Assembly: GCA_045539475.1 (NCBI GenBank)
Contig: JAZQFJ010000101.1
Coordinates: 1-64,000, forward strand
DNA from: SIG480 sp045539475
Lineage (GTDB): Bacteria; Bacillota; Clostridia; Oscillospirales; JAAYXM01
Direction: 5' to 3'
DNA: 64,000 bases
The translations under genes were made by a program, and so were the position numbers. Shown piece after piece: positions 1 to 8,869 of the stretch. Within the stretch, counting starts at the first letter, position 1. Every line of letters starts with the position of its first letter. The notes beneath the pieces were generated by a model, which saw only the letters and a program-made list of their open reading frames with translations, ran no database searches and had not been told where the DNA came from.

Positions 1-1
1 G

Positions 2-478
2 GCAACGGAAAAAGATTGGGATATGGCTGTAGATGCATTTGGCAAAATTGGCGCAGAGCTTGAAAAAATCGGTGTGCGATTTGCGTTTGAAACACATATG
101 ATTTTTCTGCACGATTTGCCTGAAGCATCAAAACGCCTTGTCGATCTTATAGACAGCCCTGCAATCGGTATAACTATGGATTACGGTAACACTGTGTATT
201 TCCCTAAGTACCCGACGGTTGAAGAAACGGTTGAGCTTTACGGAGATAAGCTTTTTTACACGCATCTTAAAAACTCCGTCTGTGTTCCGGGAAGCACCAA
301 CAAAAGACTTCCAACCGCACTTTCGGACGGTGAGATTAATCACCGTATATATCTTGCAAAGCTTCGTGAAGCGGGATTTTCAGGACCTATCGGCATTGAA
401 GCACCGCGGCCGGGTGACCGCGAATATTTCGCAAGGAAGGATTTTGAGTATTTTAAATCGGTTGTAAACTTGTTATAA
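2..478 (+). CDS. Sugar phosphate isomerase/epimerase, C-terminal part (cut by window start)
   Basis: An open frame runs in from the window edge and ends at 478, giving 158 visible residues, so the true start lies upstream; the ATG at 23 is internal to a family that is normally 260-300 residues long. The visible part shows the late strands of a xylose isomerase-like TIM barrel: a strand ending in FETH, a GITMDYGNT strand, a YTHLKNS strand and the C-terminal GIEAPRPGDR segment. Such proteins interconvert keto and aldo sugars or sugar phosphates, or epimerise them, with a divalent metal bound by Glu, His and Asp at the barrel mouth. The CapA-like gene follows after 13 bases, so the two are probably co-transcribed. 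A decayed copy of the same C-terminus sits at 57086-57199. Substrate unknown. Confidence 0.85.
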   Translation, partial: ATEKDWDMAVDAFGKIGAELEKIGVRFAFETHMIFLHDLPEASKRLVDLIDSPAIGITMDYGNTVYFPKYPTVEETVELYGDKLFYTHLKNSVCVPGSTNKRLPTALSDGEINHRIYLAKLREAGFSGPIGIEAPRPGDREYFARKDFEYFKSVVNLL

Positions 479-491
479 GGAGAAAACGAAA

Positions 492-1646
492 ATGAAGAAC
501 AAGGTGACTATGATAATTTGCGGTGATACGGTACCTACGAAAAGCAATTTCGCCGAATTTATAAGTGCGGACAGAAAAAAACTTATAAGCGAGGCTCTGT
601 GGCAAAAGATGAAGGATGCGGACTTCAGATTTTTTAATCTTGAAGTCCCACTGACCGATAAGGAAGAACCGATTGTGAAATGCGGGCCTAATCTTATAGC
701 ACCAGCAGGGTGTGTGAAAGGGCTTAAAAGCTTTGAACCCTCGCTTGTCGGGCTTGCCAATAATCATACGCTTGATCAGGATGTGCAGGGGCTTTTTTCT
801 ACGTTTGATGTTTTGTGGGATAACGGCATTCCGTTTATCGGTGCGGGGAAAAATATTGAAGAAGCGGCGAAACCGTATATCTTTGAAAAAAACGGGATAA
901 AGACAGGTATTTATAACTGTGCCGAGCACGAGTTTACCCTCGCGGCAGAAAATAAACCGGGTGCAAATCCGTTTGACGTGTTTGACGGTCCGGAGCATAT
1001 CCGTGCTCTTCGGAAAGAGTGCGATTATGTTGTGGTTATATATCACGGATGTAAGGAGCATTACCGTTATCCGTCTCCGAAGGTACAGCGGGCATGCAGG
1101 AAGATGGTTGAGTGTGGCGCGGACCTCGTTGTAGGTCAGCACAGCCATTGCGTCGGGTGTGAGGAAGAATATCTCGGCGGGCGCATAGTCTACGGTCAGG
1201 GAAACTTTATCTTCGATAAATACAGCCGCGAGGAATGGAAAACCGGTATGATTCTCAAGGTAACCTTTGGCGAGAAAATGGACGTTGAGTACATACCGCT
1301 CTGCCGTGAGAATAAAGGCTCGGGCGTCGGAAGCAGGGACATAATTGACGGATTTATGCAGCGCAGTGAAGAAATAAAAAATCCGGGTTTTATCGCGGAG
1401 AACTATGAAAAATACGCCCTCGGTATGATAGATGAATACCTTGCGATGCTCACAGACACCTCCGGCGAGGCGTTTTCGGATGCGCGTAATGCAGAGCGTG
1501 CAAAGACGGAAAATTTAAGAGAAAAGTATCACGTAAGCGTTCTTGCGGCTATGGAAAATCTGTTCCGGTGTGAAGCGCATAACGAGCTTATCGAGGCGGC
1601 ACTGCACAGCATCACAAAGTCCGGCAAAAACCACGGAGGAAAATAA
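492..1646 (+). CDS. CapA family protein (metallophosphatase fold)
   Basis: This 384-residue protein resembles CapA/PgsA proteins of poly-gamma-glutamate capsule loci, which have a calcineurin-like metallophosphatase fold. Visible landmarks are GDTVP near the N-terminus, NLEVPLTD around residue 53, LANNHTLD around 90, a GQHSHCVGCEE segment in the middle, and YGQGNFIFD; these supply the Asp, Asn and His metal ligands of the family. There is no signal peptide or membrane anchor, unlike capsule-linked CapA proteins, so a cytoplasmic hydrolase role is more likely than capsule assembly. The start is supported by AAGGAG upstream of the ATG. It lies between a sugar isomerase gene and a serine hydrolase gene, with gaps of 13 and 2 bases. 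Substrate not inferable. Confidence 0.85.
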   Translation: MKNKVTMIICGDTVPTKSNFAEFISADRKKLISEALWQKMKDADFRFFNLEVPLTDKEEPIVKCGPNLIAPAGCVKGLKSFEPSLVGLANNHTLDQDVQGLFSTFDVLWDNGIPFIGAGKNIEEAAKPYIFEKNGIKTGIYNCAEHEFTLAAENKPGANPFDVFDGPEHIRALRKECDYVVVIYHGCKEHYRYPSPKVQRACRKMVECGADLVVGQHSHCVGCEEEYLGGRIVYGQGNFIFDKYSREEWKTGMILKVTFGEKMDVEYIPLCRENKGSGVGSRDIIDGFMQRSEEIKNPGFIAENYEKYALGMIDEYLAMLTDTSGEAFSDARNAERAKTENLREKYHVSVLAAMENLFRCEAHNELIEAALHSITKSGKNHGGK

Positions 1647-1648
1647 AA

Positions 1649-3151
1649 ATGGCGGAGATTTTTACATATGCATCACCGGAAACGGTCGGAATGTCATCGG
1701 ATGACATTCTGGCATTTATTGATGAGCTTGAAGAAAACGGACTTAATATGCACAGCGTTATGGTAATACGTCACGGAAAGATAGCCGCAGAGGGCTACTG
1801 GAAGCCGTTTCACCGTGATTTCCGGCACAGGATGTATTCAATAAGCAAGAGCTTTGTTGCCGGTGCAATCGGGCTTCTTTTTGACGAAGGCAGAATATCT
1901 CATTCCGACAGAGTTTGCAAATATTTTCCGGAGTATCCGGAAGAAAATCTGCATCCGTACACGCGTGAAACCACTGTGCGGGATCTGCTCATTATGGCAA
2001 GTCCGTTTGAGCTTACATATTCGCTGTGGGGAAATGCACGCAACACGCGTTACTGGGTGGAATCATTCTTTACCGCGACGCCTGAGAAACCGGCAGGAAC
2101 CATCTTTTGCTATGACACAACAGCATCTTTTATCCTTAATGTTATAGCGGAAAGGGTTACCGGTATGAAATTCATGGATTATCTGTACGAAAAAATTCTG
2201 TATAAGGTCGATTTTTCAAAAAATGTTCGCTGTATACAGTCTCCAGACGGATATTCTTGGGGTGGATCAGGAGTTCTTTGCACCACGCTTGATCTTGCAA
2301 AATTTGCATATATTTTTTTAAATGGTGGCAAGGTCGGAAAAGAACAGCTTATTTCTGCTGAATTTGTGAAGGAAGCGACAGCAAAGCAGATTGATACTGA
2401 TGTTTACGGACATGGCGGTAATATATACAGCACCCACGGCTACGGATATCAGATATGGCGTAACGAAGAGAACGGTTTTGCCTTTAACGGGATGGGGAAT
2501 CAGCATGCTTTCTGCTATCCGGATAAGGATTTGCTTGTTGTTTGCACTGCAGACAATCAGGGGAAACAGCAGGAATCCGCGCGCGTGCTTTTTACCGCCG
2601 TGAAAAAGCATCTTGTGCGAAAATGCTCAGATGCCCCGCTCGCCGAAAATGTGGCAGGGTATAATGCACTGAAGGAAAAGCTTAAAAATCTCACGCTTAA
2701 TATGCCGAAAGGCGAAAAAACAAGCATGTATATTGAAAAGATAAACGGGAAAAGATATGTCCTTAACGAAAATTCGCTCGGCTGGGAGTGGATGACTTTT
2801 GAGTTTTGTGACGGAAAAGGTACGCTCTGTTATAAAAATGCACGCGGAGAGAAAAGTCTTTCTTTCGGTTTAGGTGAATATCTTGAAGGCGAGCTTCCGG
2901 AGACAGAATATTCCGGAGAGGTGATCGGAATTCCGCTTGGACGCGGATACCGTTATGTCGGCACCGGAGTCTGGCGGGATGAAAGACAGCTTCTGCTTCG
3001 CTTCAATATTATAGATGATTATATCGGCAATCTGACCTTTGCATTTTCGTTTAACGGAAATAAGGTGGGATTCCGTGCATCCAAGGCGGCAGAAGGCTTT
3101 CTTGATGACTATCAGGGGCTTGCCGGCGGCGAGATATCGGTGCGAACATAA
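1649..3151 (+). CDS. Serine hydrolase, beta-lactamase class C/esterase-like
   Basis: The 500-residue protein belongs to the penicillin-binding-protein/class C beta-lactamase superfamily. The catalytic Ser-X-X-Lys appears as SISK inside MYSISKSFV, near residue 67, followed by the helical region and a YGYQIW strand near residue 265 that precedes the usual third active-site element. No signal peptide is present, so it probably acts in the cytoplasm as an esterase or amidase rather than as a secreted beta-lactamase. The C-terminal 120 residues form an additional beta-rich domain. GGAGG precedes the ATG and the gene starts 2 bases after the CapA-like gene, so it is the last gene of that operon; a strong hairpin follows. 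The specific substrate is unknown. Confidence 0.85.
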   Translation: MAEIFTYASPETVGMSSDDILAFIDELEENGLNMHSVMVIRHGKIAAEGYWKPFHRDFRHRMYSISKSFVAGAIGLLFDEGRISHSDRVCKYFPEYPEENLHPYTRETTVRDLLIMASPFELTYSLWGNARNTRYWVESFFTATPEKPAGTIFCYDTTASFILNVIAERVTGMKFMDYLYEKILYKVDFSKNVRCIQSPDGYSWGGSGVLCTTLDLAKFAYIFLNGGKVGKEQLISAEFVKEATAKQIDTDVYGHGGNIYSTHGYGYQIWRNEENGFAFNGMGNQHAFCYPDKDLLVVCTADNQGKQQESARVLFTAVKKHLVRKCSDAPLAENVAGYNALKEKLKNLTLNMPKGEKTSMYIEKINGKRYVLNENSLGWEWMTFEFCDGKGTLCYKNARGEKSLSFGLGEYLEGELPETEYSGEVIGIPLGRGYRYVGTGVWRDERQLLLRFNIIDDYIGNLTFAFSFNGNKVGFRASKAAEGFLDDYQGLAGGEISVRT

Positions 3152-3184
3152 ACAGACCTGTTACTGTGTAAGTATTGCGTATAC

Positions 3185-3219
3185 CACACAGCCCTCCGGC
3201 ATTGCCGGAGGGCTGTGTG
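3185..3219. terminator. Bidirectional hairpin terminator
   Basis: A 16-bp perfect stem with a 3-base loop (left arm CACACAGCCCTCCGGC) lies between two convergent genes, the serine hydrolase on plus and pfp on minus. It can serve both transcripts. Confidence 0.8.
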
Positions 3220-3233
3220 AGTTATATATTCAA

Positions 3234-4892
3234 TTATTCTTTTTCAAGTGCGAGGGTTCTTGTTGTGAGGTCGCAAACCTCTGCCGGGCCGTAGTACTGG
3301 ATAGCACCGGGATATACATATGAAGTCTCAATTGCCCAGGTGTCTCTGTTTGCTTCAAAGAACTTAAACGGCTTGCCATCAAGCTCAACAAGAGCTTTCT
3401 TGATAACCGGCTTATCTTCGCCGTGGCGGCGTTCAATGTTCATCATCTTGGTTATCGGCATACCGCCCGCAACCCATTCGTCCGCGGGCTTTGAAAGGTT
3501 TGAAATCTTGGAGAGATATCCGTTGTAGCCATACTGGATAAGCATAAATGCGTTGTAACCGAGGCTGTAGCAGTAGTCTGCATCAAAGTTTGACGGGAAT
3601 GCGCATCTTCCTTCATAACCGAAGAAGTGGTGGAGCGGGGAGAACTTACCGTTATACTTTCCGTCCTTCTTGCGTGCGGCAAGCTTATCTGCGACGAGGG
3701 CTGAGAAAAGCTTTTCGGATTCGATAAGCGAAACCTGGACGTTGCCGTGCGGATCGCGCTCTAAGAACAGCTGCTGCTGGATGCCCTGCGGGAGAATTGC
3801 GAATACTTCCATCGACTCTTTTGTGAGGCCGTTTTCGATGAATGCATATTTTTCTGCCCATGTCGGAAGTGCGTTAAAGTCATCTGCGCGGCTTCCTGCA
3901 AGAAGCTCATTGATCTCAGCAATAAGAACTGAAAACTCAGGAACAAACTCTACAACGCCTTCCGGAATTATTGCAACACCGAAGTTCATGCCTTTTGCAG
4001 CTCTTCCTGCTACGGAATCAGCAATGTAGTCGGCAATCTGTGAAAGAGACATCTTCTTTGCGGCAACCTCTTCAGAGATAAGGCAGATGTTAGGCTGGGT
4101 CTCAAGTGCACACTCAAGAGCAACGTGGGAAGCAGAACGCCCCATAACCTTGACGAAATGCCAGTATTTCTTTGCAGAGTTTGCGTCTCTTTCGATGTTA
4201 CCGATAAGCTCGCTGTATGTCTTAGTTGCAGTGTCAAAACCGAAGGAGCACTCAATGTCTTCGTTCTTAAGGTCGCCGTCGATGGTCTTCGGACAACCGA
4301 TTACCTGTACTCCTGTGTTGTTTGCGGCAAAATACTCTGCAAGAACAGCCGCATTGGTGTTGGAGTCGTCACCACCGATGATTACGATTGCAGTGATGCC
4401 GTGCTTTTTGCAGACATCAGCAACGATGGCAAACTGCTCGTTGGTTTCAAGCTTTGTTCTGCCGGAACCGATGATGTCAAAACCGCCGGTGTTTCTGTAT
4501 TTGTTGATATACTCATCATCAAAGATTATATAATCGTCTTCGATAAGTCCGCTCGGACCGCCCTTGAAGCCGTAAAGAACGTTATCGGGATTGGTGGATT
4601 TAAGCGCATCATAGAGTCCGCAGATAACGTTGTGACCACCCGGTGCCTGACCGCCGGAAAGGATAACGCCGACAACCTGACGCCTGTCCGCGGAGGTGTT
4701 CTGGCCTTTCTTGAAAACTATTTCCTTCTTTCCGTAAGTGTTGGGGAAAAGTGCCGCGATTTTCTCGCAATCTGCAACGCTTTTTGTTTCTGCACCCTCG
4801 GAAACGCTGATTTCAGTGATGCCGCCGCGAAGCATCTGCGGAAGCTTGGGGGAATATTCGTATCTTGCTTTCTGTAACGGTGAAATTTTCAT
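3234..4892 (-). CDS. pfp: Diphosphate--fructose-6-phosphate 1-phosphotransferase (PPi-PFK)
   Basis: The enzyme phosphorylates fructose 6-phosphate reversibly with pyrophosphate instead of ATP, the committed glycolytic step in many anaerobes. The 552-residue length fits the long PFK family of plants, spirochaetes and clostridia rather than the 320-residue ATP enzymes. Visible motifs are GGQAPGGHN near residue 80 (phosphate-binding loop), GGDDSNTNAA, in which the second Asp replaces the Gly of ATP-dependent enzymes and marks pyrophosphate use, the PKTIDGDLKN catalytic segment, and MGRSASHVALEC in the substrate site. AGGAGAAG precedes the ATG. The gene stands alone on the minus strand with its own promoter and converges on the serine hydrolase gene. 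Codon choice (AAG, CTT, GTT) looks like that of highly expressed genes. Confidence 0.95.
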   Translation of the reverse strand: MKISPLQKARYEYSPKLPQMLRGGITEISVSEGAETKSVADCEKIAALFPNTYGKKEIVFKKGQNTSADRRQVVGVILSGGQAPGGHNVICGLYDALKSTNPDNVLYGFKGGPSGLIEDDYIIFDDEYINKYRNTGGFDIIGSGRTKLETNEQFAIVADVCKKHGITAIVIIGGDDSNTNAAVLAEYFAANNTGVQVIGCPKTIDGDLKNEDIECSFGFDTATKTYSELIGNIERDANSAKKYWHFVKVMGRSASHVALECALETQPNICLISEEVAAKKMSLSQIADYIADSVAGRAAKGMNFGVAIIPEGVVEFVPEFSVLIAEINELLAGSRADDFNALPTWAEKYAFIENGLTKESMEVFAILPQGIQQQLFLERDPHGNVQVSLIESEKLFSALVADKLAARKKDGKYNGKFSPLHHFFGYEGRCAFPSNFDADYCYSLGYNAFMLIQYGYNGYLSKISNLSKPADEWVAGGMPITKMMNIERRHGEDKPVIKKALVELDGKPFKFFEANRDTWAIETSYVYPGAIQYYGPAEVCDLTTRTLALEKE

Positions 4893-4928
4893 CAGAATCT
4901 TCTCCTATCTATTTATACATATAACGAT

Positions 4929-4957
4929 ATTGTAACACATTTTGCCCCAATCGTAAA
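4929..4957 (-). promoter_or_regulatory. Putative promoter of pfp
   Basis: Read on the minus strand, TTTACG and TACAAT are separated by 17 bases, about 40 bases upstream of the pfp start. The -35 match is 4 of 6. Confidence 0.5.
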
Positions 4958-5067
4958 GATATATGTTTGAAAAAGATTTTAATTCTGTTATGGGTATTTT
5001 TATGGAAAAAGTCAAAATGTTATTTGTGATATCATTCAAAATTTGCCCGATTTGTCACAAAGTCTGC

Positions 5068-5097
5068 TTGAATTGACATTTAATGAAGGAATATAAT
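5068..5097 (+). promoter_or_regulatory. Putative promoter of the DegT/amidohydrolase operon
   Basis: TTGAAT and a perfect TATAAT are spaced by 18 bases, about 90 bases upstream of the aminotransferase start. The 294-base gap 4893-5186 holds only this promoter, the pfp promoter and an untranslated leader. Confidence 0.55.
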
Positions 5098-5186
5098 AAG
5101 AAAGAATCGTAACAGGTGATTCAGTGTACAAAAACATATCCTGTGTTTTTAACAGGGAAAGAAACGGTGAGAAAGGAAAATTTACA

Positions 5187-6428
5187 ATGGAAAAGCTGGC
5201 AATTCATGGTGGCACACCCGTAAAAACAACTCCTTACGGAACGGCAAAGCGTTTCGGCAAACAGGAACTTAAATATCTCGAAGAAGCACTTGAGCAAAAC
5301 ACCCTGTTCTATTGGAAGGGAAGCTTTGCAAAGCGCCTTTGCGCGAAGTTTGCAGAGCTTAACGGCGCAAAATTCTGCGCGGTAACAAGCTCGGGAACGA
5401 GTGCTATCCACACGGCTCTCGGCGCTTGCGGTGTCGGCCCCGGCGATGAGGTTATCACCTCTCCAATCACGGATATGGGAAGCGTTATCGGCATTCTTTA
5501 TCAGAACGCAGTGCCGATATTTGCAGACCTTGATCCTCATTCATATAATATGACGGCAAAAACAGTAGAGGAGAAGATAACAGACAAAACAAAGGCGGTA
5601 GTTGTTGTTCACCTTGCCGGTAACGCCGCCGAAGTTGACGAAATCGTTAAGGTTTGCCATGACAAGGGCATTTATGTAATCGAGGACTGTGCACAGTCTT
5701 ACTGCTGTGAATATAAGGGAAAATACGTCGGTACGTACGGGGATATCGGTTGCTTCTCGCTTAACGACTTCAAGCATATTTCCGCAGGTGACGGCGGTAT
5801 AGTTATCACCGATAATGAAGAGCTTTATTACAAGGCAGTTATGTTTGCCGATAAAAACTATAACCGTTTTGGTGCGGATGTTGTGAGAAACTCCCCGCAT
5901 GTTACACCGAACTACCGCATGAGTGAGCTTGTTGCGGCGGTAGGTCTTGCGCAGGTTGAAAAGGTTGAGGATATATGCAAAAAACGCAATGCATACGGCG
6001 ATGCGCTTACGGCGGGTATCCGTGATTTACCCGGAATATATGTACCGAAGGTGCATCCTGATTGTAAATCCTCTTATTGGTTCTATCTCATCACAGTTGA
6101 TGAAAAAGAGCTTGGCTGCACGCGTGAAGAGTTTGTTGCGGCTCTCCGTGCCGAGGGAGTTCAGGCAGGTGCCGGATATATTGCGCAGTGCGTTTATGAG
6201 ATGGATATGTTTACACAGCAGACAGCTTTTGGTGAGATGAAGTGTCCGTTCTCCTGTCCGTATTACGGAAAGAAGGTTGAATATAAGACCGGTCTCTGCC
6301 CGAATGCTGAAAAGATTCTCAAAACCTGCATCCGTCTTGAGAGCAAGGAATATTTCACGGAGCAGGATCTTCGTGAGACTATAGAGGCGATAAGAAAGGT
6401 TTCTGCATATTATCAAAGCGTCAAATAA
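5187..6428 (+). CDS. DegT/DnrJ/EryC1/StrS family aminotransferase
   Basis: A PLP-dependent enzyme of the sugar aminotransferase family, 413 residues from the ATG chosen here. That ATG has GAGAAAGGA upstream and gives the family-typical N-terminus MEKLAIHGGTPV; an in-frame GTG at 5124 would add 21 unrelated residues. Landmarks are SSGTSAIHTALGACGVGPGDEV, shortened here to its TSAIHTAL core, EDCAQ (Asp that contacts the PLP nitrogen), and FSLNDFKHISAGDGG with the Schiff-base lysine in NDFK. Family members transaminate keto-sugars, often nucleotide-linked. No nucleotide-sugar genes are adjacent; instead two amidohydrolase-fold genes follow after 11 and 3 bases, so the substrate may be a free keto-sugar or cyclitol. 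That is inference. Confidence 0.92.
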   Translation: MEKLAIHGGTPVKTTPYGTAKRFGKQELKYLEEALEQNTLFYWKGSFAKRLCAKFAELNGAKFCAVTSSGTSAIHTALGACGVGPGDEVITSPITDMGSVIGILYQNAVPIFADLDPHSYNMTAKTVEEKITDKTKAVVVVHLAGNAAEVDEIVKVCHDKGIYVIEDCAQSYCCEYKGKYVGTYGDIGCFSLNDFKHISAGDGGIVITDNEELYYKAVMFADKNYNRFGADVVRNSPHVTPNYRMSELVAAVGLAQVEKVEDICKKRNAYGDALTAGIRDLPGIYVPKVHPDCKSSYWFYLITVDEKELGCTREEFVAALRAEGVQAGAGYIAQCVYEMDMFTQQTAFGEMKCPFSCPYYGKKVEYKTGLCPNAEKILKTCIRLESKEYFTEQDLRETIEAIRKVSAYYQSVK

Positions 6429-6439
6429 GGGAGATTTAT

Positions 6440-7258
6440 ATGAATATAAAGGATAAACTCAAAATAATGCACGACAACCCTGTTGTCGCCTGGCACGAGC
6501 ATTTCTGGAGCACCGGAGATTTCAAAACGCTTAACACGGCCGCTGCAGACGATATGATGCGCGTGTTTGACCTTATCGGCGTTGATAAGGTTGTAACATC
6601 GCTTCCGGTAAACACAATAAAGCGTTGCCCGTCCGAGGTTTTTGTTTCGGCAAACAATGTTACATATGAAGCTGTGAAGCGTTTCCCCGGCAGAGTTTAC
6701 GGTATGGCGTATGCCCATCCCGGATATGCAAAGGAGGCGGTTGCGGAGATTGAGCGATGTGTAAAGGAACTCGGCTTTGTCGGCGTAAAGCTTTACTACG
6801 ATTATTTTATGGATGATCCGGTCTATGCGCCGATAATTGAAAAGTGCATAGAGCTTGATATTCCTATTCTCCAGCACTCAATGCACTTTATGGATGCTGC
6901 AAACAAAATCCGCCAGCCGCTTGCAACCGACGGTGTGCATATGGCAAACGCCGCAAAGCGTTATCCCGAAGCAACATTTGTTATGGGGCATTTTACCATC
7001 GCCGAGTGGCAGTATTCCTTAAAGGCAATTGCCGATTGCCCGAATGTGTATACAGATATGAGCGGAAGCGTTTATGACCGTCCGCAGATGGAGGAGGCGG
7101 TGAAGATGCTTGGTGCCGACAGAATTCTTTTCGGCACGGATAATTCTCCGTCTGCCTGTGCGGGAAAGCTTTTAGGTGCAAGAATTTCCGACGAGGACAA
7201 AAAGACGATTTTGCGCGGAACCGCGTTTGAAAGATTCCTCGAAAGGAAGGGTGAGTAA
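6440..7258 (+). CDS. Amidohydrolase family 2 protein (metal ligands present)
   Basis: A 272-residue TIM-barrel amidohydrolase of the ACMS decarboxylase/amidohydrolase_2 group. The first metal motif H-x-H is present as WHEHFW near residue 19, HSMHF and GHFTIAEW supply later histidines, and the final barrel Asp is in FGTDNS. The enzyme probably hydrolyses or decarboxylates a small carboxylated or lactone substrate with a divalent metal. GGGAG precedes the ATG. It is the middle gene of a three-gene operon with a DegT aminotransferase and a second, degenerate amidohydrolase. The exact reaction is not inferable from the sequence. Confidence 0.85.
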   Translation: MNIKDKLKIMHDNPVVAWHEHFWSTGDFKTLNTAAADDMMRVFDLIGVDKVVTSLPVNTIKRCPSEVFVSANNVTYEAVKRFPGRVYGMAYAHPGYAKEAVAEIERCVKELGFVGVKLYYDYFMDDPVYAPIIEKCIELDIPILQHSMHFMDAANKIRQPLATDGVHMANAAKRYPEATFVMGHFTIAEWQYSLKAIADCPNVYTDMSGSVYDRPQMEEAVKMLGADRILFGTDNSPSACAGKLLGARISDEDKKTILRGTAFERFLERKGE

Positions 7259-7261
7259 TCT

Positions 7262-8059
7262 ATGTTTATTGATATCAATACATATGTAGGACACTGGCCG
7301 TTCCGCAACCTTGAATTCAACACACTTGCGGGACTTGACGCGCTCGCCCGGGAGTATGACATTACGCATATGGTTGTCGCAAACGTAAACGGACTTTTCT
7401 ATAAGGATGCAAATGTTGCAAATCTCGAGCTTTTAAAAGAGCTTGAAGAATATGACGGAAAAACAAAGTTTATCCCGCTTGCAATTGTAAACCCCACATA
7501 TCCTGGATGGGAGCGCGATGCTCGGGAGATGATAGCGAAGGGCTTTTGCGGATTTGAGCTTGCTCCGCTTTATCACGGCTATTCTCTCGCGCCCGAGATG
7601 CTCTTTGATGAGTATAGCCCCGTTCACCGTGCTGGAAAGGTTATGGAGCTTGCATCTGAGCTCGGTGTTCCGGTGAGAGTGTGCGCAAGCTTTGAAAACT
7701 TCCGCGGCAGAAGTGATCTCGACACGCCGGAGAATATTTCGGCAAATGATTATGTCGCTCTGATTTCAAAGTACGAAGATGTTCCGTTCCTTGCTACCGG
7801 ATTTTCGATGTTTGCGGCGGGAAAGCTCGGTGAGCTTGCAAAATCGCGCAAGAACATTTTCTTTGACACAACCAATACTGCACTTCTTATCTCAAGCCTT
7901 TGCAAAAGAGCTAAGGAAAATATTCCGGAGGAGTGCATCTGCTTCGGTTCGCTCTCTCCGTTCAACTATATGGAAACGAATCTTCTGCGCATAGAGCTTT
8001 CGGGGCTCGACGCCGAAAAGATAAAGCAAAACGGCAAAAAGGCTTTTAAGAATATGTGA
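7262..8059 (+). CDS. Amidohydrolase-fold protein lacking metal ligands
   Basis: The 265-residue protein has the same length and barrel layout as the preceding gene and starts 3 bases after it, but the metal-binding residues are missing. The N-terminal position that carries H-x-H in active members reads DINTYVGHW, and the C-terminal FG-x-D motif reads FGSLSP, so the catalytic Asp is replaced. It may be a metal-independent enzyme, a lactonase-like variant, or a non-catalytic partner of the preceding amidohydrolase. The pairing of an intact and a degenerate paralogue in one operon suggests a heteromer, which is inference. A hairpin follows the stop codon. Confidence 0.8.
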   Translation: MFIDINTYVGHWPFRNLEFNTLAGLDALAREYDITHMVVANVNGLFYKDANVANLELLKELEEYDGKTKFIPLAIVNPTYPGWERDAREMIAKGFCGFELAPLYHGYSLAPEMLFDEYSPVHRAGKVMELASELGVPVRVCASFENFRGRSDLDTPENISANDYVALISKYEDVPFLATGFSMFAAGKLGELAKSRKNIFFDTTNTALLISSLCKRAKENIPEECICFGSLSPFNYMETNLLRIELSGLDAEKIKQNGKKAFKNM

Positions 8060-8068
8060 TAAGTATTG

Positions 8069-8098
8069 TCACCCCGTGAGAAAAATCTCACGGGGTGA
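8069..8098 (+). terminator. Hairpin terminator after the amidohydrolase operon
   Basis: TCACCCCGTGAG pairs perfectly with CTCACGGGGTGA around a 6-base loop and is followed by TTGTT. The T tract is weak but position and stem fit a terminator. Confidence 0.75.
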
Positions 8099-8140
8099 TT
8101 GTTCAAGAGTGCTTTTGATAATATTTTCTCCAAAAAAATG

Positions 8141-8169
8141 TTGAAACGCGCTTCGGTTTGTGATAAAAT
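8141..8169 (+). promoter_or_regulatory. Promoter of the trmB-to-rpsA operon
   Basis: TTGAAA and TAAAAT are separated by exactly 17 bases. Transcription from it would begin near 8176, which rules out the upstream in-frame GTG at 8160 as the trmB start. Confidence 0.75.
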
Positions 8170-8201
8170 ATTACATTATACAATGGGAGAGTGTGAGCAC
8201 T

Positions 8202-8855
8202 TTGAGAATGAGGAAAAAGCCGAACCTTGAAAGTCGCCTTGCAAAATGTGCGCCCGTTTGCCCTGCGGAACCGGAAAAAATGCGCGGCAAGTGGAAGGAA
8301 ATCTTCGGGTATGACAGGATATGCATAGAGATAGGCTGCGGCAAAGGCAGATTTATAACAGAGACTGCGAAGAATGATGATAAAACTCTGTTCATAGGCA
8401 TTGAGCGAGAACAGGGAGCTCTTGTCATGGCTATGGAAAAGGCTATGGAGCAGGAAATAAAAAACGTGCGTTTTCTTGATGTTGATGCAGAGCGTTTGTG
8501 CGAAATATTTGAAGACGGGGAAATAGACGGTATTTATCTAAATTTCAGCGACCCGTGGCCGAAGAAAAAGCAGGCAAAGCGCCGTCTTACTCACGGAGAT
8601 TTCCTTGCAAGATATGATAAGGTGCTTTCCGATGACGGATTTATATATTTCAAAACAGACAATTCAAAGCTTTTTGAGTTCTCGCTTAATTCGATGTCTG
8701 AATACGGACTGCGTTTGCGCAACATAACCTTTGACTTGGTAGCAAGCGGGATTCCGAATGTCGTTACGGAATACGAAGCGCGCTTTATGGAGCAGGGAAT
8801 GAATATTTACAGAGTAGAGGCATATAAGCCGAGTGGCTCTATTCTGCGGACTTAA
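8202..8855 (+). CDS. trmB: tRNA (guanine-N7-)-methyltransferase
   Basis: TrmB makes m7G46 in the variable loop of tRNA with S-adenosylmethionine. The 217-residue protein has the SAM-binding segment EIGCGKGRF and the family signature FSDPWPKKKQAKRR, whose Asp and Pro contact the target guanine. The start is placed at the TTG at 8202, giving the usual MRMRKKP N-terminus and placing GGGAGAG 11 bases upstream; the longer reading from GTG 8160 starts inside the promoter. It is the first gene of a same-strand run that continues through an RpiR regulator, a flavoprotein, cmk, plsC and ispH-rpsA with very short gaps. Confidence 0.95.
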   Translation: MRMRKKPNLESRLAKCAPVCPAEPEKMRGKWKEIFGYDRICIEIGCGKGRFITETAKNDDKTLFIGIEREQGALVMAMEKAMEQEIKNVRFLDVDAERLCEIFEDGEIDGIYLNFSDPWPKKKQAKRRLTHGDFLARYDKVLSDDGFIYFKTDNSKLFEFSLNSMSEYGLRLRNITFDLVASGIPNVVTEYEARFMEQGMNIYRVEAYKPSGSILRT

Positions 8856-8869
8856 GCGAGGTGCGGGAT

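Noticed and set aside
453..1148. 231-codon minus-strand frame
   Set aside because: It is a shadow of the CapA-like gene, which has matching motifs and ribosome-binding site.
4125..4877. 250-codon frame on the plus strand within pfp
   Set aside because: It is antisense to strongly conserved PPi-PFK sequence; length results from codon bias on the opposite strand.
5124..5186. GTG start adding 21 residues to the DegT aminotransferase
   Set aside because: The added residues are not family-like and GAGAAAGGA is correctly spaced for the ATG at 5187.
8160..8201. GTG start 14 codons upstream for trmB
   Set aside because: It lies inside the promoter; the -10 TAAAAT is at 8164-8169, so no transcript would contain it.
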